DNA of 64,000 nucleotides from Brienomyrus brachyistius (lineage: Eukaryota > Chordata > Actinopteri > Osteoglossiformes > Mormyridae). Below, piece by piece: positions 62,658-64,000 of this stretch. Made by a program: the position numbers and the translations under genes. The notes beneath the pieces are model-generated. The model was not told the origin of the DNA and did no database searches. It saw nothing but the letters and a program-made list of their open reading frames with translations. Position 1 is the stretch's first letter. Each line of letters begins with the position of its first letter. The stretch is from NCBI RefSeq assembly GCF_023856365.1, contig NC_064538.1, forward strand, positions 9,659,435-9,723,434, written 5' to 3'.

Positions 62658-63119
62658 AAATTTTGATTGACTGTTTGGACTTTCAAATATGTAAGAAAAT
62701 ACATATTTGAAAATGCATACCGAAGAAAGCAGACCTCCTCAGTTCTTCCAGTTTGTTGCGTTTCAACAGAGAACATAAAAAGCCCGGTCACCTATCCATC
62801 AAAATAATGCATTTTAACAAAAACGACATTAAACGACACACGAATAATTATTCACAAACGTAATCAAAAGCAAAGCCACAAACCTTTATACAGTATAACT
62901 AAAAATACACTCCTTGTACGCGACCGCCGAAACACTACGTGCCGTCTCGCTGTCCACGGGGCAAACTGAGGTGCCCGGAAGAAGGCATCAGCAGTTGGTA
63001 CTTTCTTTAAGGGAAATACACACAAACATCCAGTATAAAAATTAATAAGTTTAAAATATAAACACCAAACCACACCGGTTACACTTACACATAATTTTTA
63101 TGTTAAGATCCATTGCACA
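62658..63119. other. Spacer, nothing recognised
   Basis: A 69-codon minus frame at 62864-63073 has no family resemblance. No feature is supported. Confidence 0.4.
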
Positions 63120-63312
63120 TCGCTGGTCCTAATCTCTAGTGACAAAGCCGGCGTCAGGAGCCGGACGGGTTAGGCGCACCACGAGGCGCTATGGGATTCC
63201 GCCCAGGATTAGCTGCTGAAGCTCGGCTAGCACCAGCGAGTCGGTTTTCGCTTACCGCCCGTAAAACAATCGAGTGCCACCTACCGCCACGCCGCGCAAT
63301 TCCGGCGATTCT
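63120..63312. promoter_or_regulatory. CpG-rich stretch, possible small CpG island
   Basis: Many CG dinucleotides in about 190 bp (gccggcgtcagg, ggcgcaccacgaggcgc, taccgccacgccgcgc) inside an otherwise AT-rich, CpG-poor region. On the minus strand GGGCGGTAAGCG near 63250 has the form of a splice donor, so it might be a promoter with a non-coding first exon. No coding sequence is visible. Confidence 0.3.
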
Positions 63313-63396
63313 GAACAATTTTGCCAGTACGATTTTGTTTGGATTTCCCCGTCTTCATCTCTGAAATCGCAAATTTCAACCCTCTTGCTGTGTCCA

Positions 63397-63573
63397 CATT
63401 TCAGGACAGTACATGTTTGCGACAGTCAGATCCTGCTTATTCACATCAATCCGGGAATACTTCTATTCTACAAAATGCACTAGGACAACAATCCAAATGT
63501 TCCACTATTTACAACAGACTACAGAGGACTTGCATAGAGATGCTTTTGCATTGCGCTGCTTTAAGTAGATTTA
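63397..63573. repeat. MDH2 tail repeat joined to the 61242-type repeat
   Basis: 63397-63480 matches 60149-60230 (catttcaggacagtacatg to ctattctacaaaat). 63483-63572 matches 61242-61333. The two halves probably form one ancestral sequence, perhaps the MDH2 3' untranslated region. Confidence 0.7.
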
Positions 63574-64000
63574 GCATATTGATGATGCATTCACTTCTTA
63601 AATCATGACACACTGCTCTCCCATACATGAAAGCTATTTTCATAAGTAAAAAGTATTGGTATCGGTGATACTGGATATCTGTTCATTTAGTATAAAATCT
63701 ATACAAAATTTTGCAGTATCCCACACCACTACCTTGCAGTTTTTGCGGCCCGGTTCGGCCCTCTCAACGGCCCAGGACACCTGGGCAACAAAGAAGAGCT
63801 GCCAGGGGCAGTTGCTTAGCAAGCAATGACATAGCTATCATTTTTGGGAGAATTCTAAACTTTCACAAACGTTCTGAGCGAAATGTTTAACACATTTTAT
63901 TTCAGAAGGGGCTAAATGCTAAAACAGTATATGCTATTAGCTTGATTCGTAACTTACTATGTTGATTCGCAATACTATGATCAGCTAGCTAAAACGTTCA
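63574..64000. other. Right end of window, no gene recognised
   Basis: The words agtattggtatcggtgatactgg (63650-63672) and gcagtatcccacacc (63713-63727) recall a fish DNA-transposon repeat with GTATCGG motifs, but too little is present to assign it. A 60-codon minus frame (63640-63822) covers the same bases without a known domain. Confidence 0.3.

Noticed and set aside
62864..63073. 69-codon minus frame as a gene
   Set aside because: No domain or family resemblance; length expected by chance.

Overview
The window looks like nuclear DNA of a vertebrate, most likely a ray-finned fish. It has no compact prokaryote-like genes. It carries a hAT-type palindromic MITE, an IS630/Tc1-like transposase remnant, a LINE zinc-knuckle remnant, and an LTR that starts TGTCAC and carries a CCAAT box and AATAAA, in the style of teleost Ty3/gypsy LTRs. 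The only recognisable host coding sequence is mitochondrial malate dehydrogenase (MDH2). The species cannot be named from this.

Layout. (1) 1-284, plus strand: the 3' part of a well conserved MDH2 copy, cut by the window edge. (2) 285-3344: sparse DNA with transposon remnants. (3) 3345-57891: a tandem array, about 54.5 kb, of 29 head-to-tail units plus a truncated edge unit. Every unit lies on the minus strand. The basic unit (type A) is 1809 bp. Read on the minus strand it holds a 5' flank, an MDH2 head (ATG, transit peptide, first Rossmann strand), a 434-bp solo-LTR-like insertion flanked by a 5-bp CCTGG repeat, an intron-free MDH2 body of 290 codons, and a short 3' tail. Six units (type B, spacing 2131 bp) are chimeras: their MDH2 body switches to a second, more decayed MDH2 copy. 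(4) 57892-59134: that second copy in its native setting at the right array edge. (5) 59135-64000: decayed flank with a LINE remnant, further MDH2 scraps, a diverged MDH2 head joined to a homologous LTR (61710-62280), a TTA microsatellite and a CpG-rich stretch.

Reading of the locus. An MDH2 copy without visible introns (a processed retrocopy is the simplest explanation) was hit by an LTR element inside codon 'LV'. The disrupted copy was then amplified as a macrosatellite. Shared variants show spread by single units (four consecutive units share AV/IV changes), by blocks (a 7558-bp block U12-U15 repeated as U16-U19; a 5749-bp block U24-U26 repeated as U27-U29), and by capture of array-edge sequence (type B). 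No unit can encode a complete MDH2: the head and body are separated by the LTR, and a 1-bp frameshift lies at the head-body joint. Even so, 19 units keep the body frame open with the substrate-binding and catalytic residues intact, directly downstream of LTR promoter-like sequence. No pathway or operon is encoded here; the interest lies in the repeat structure and its history.
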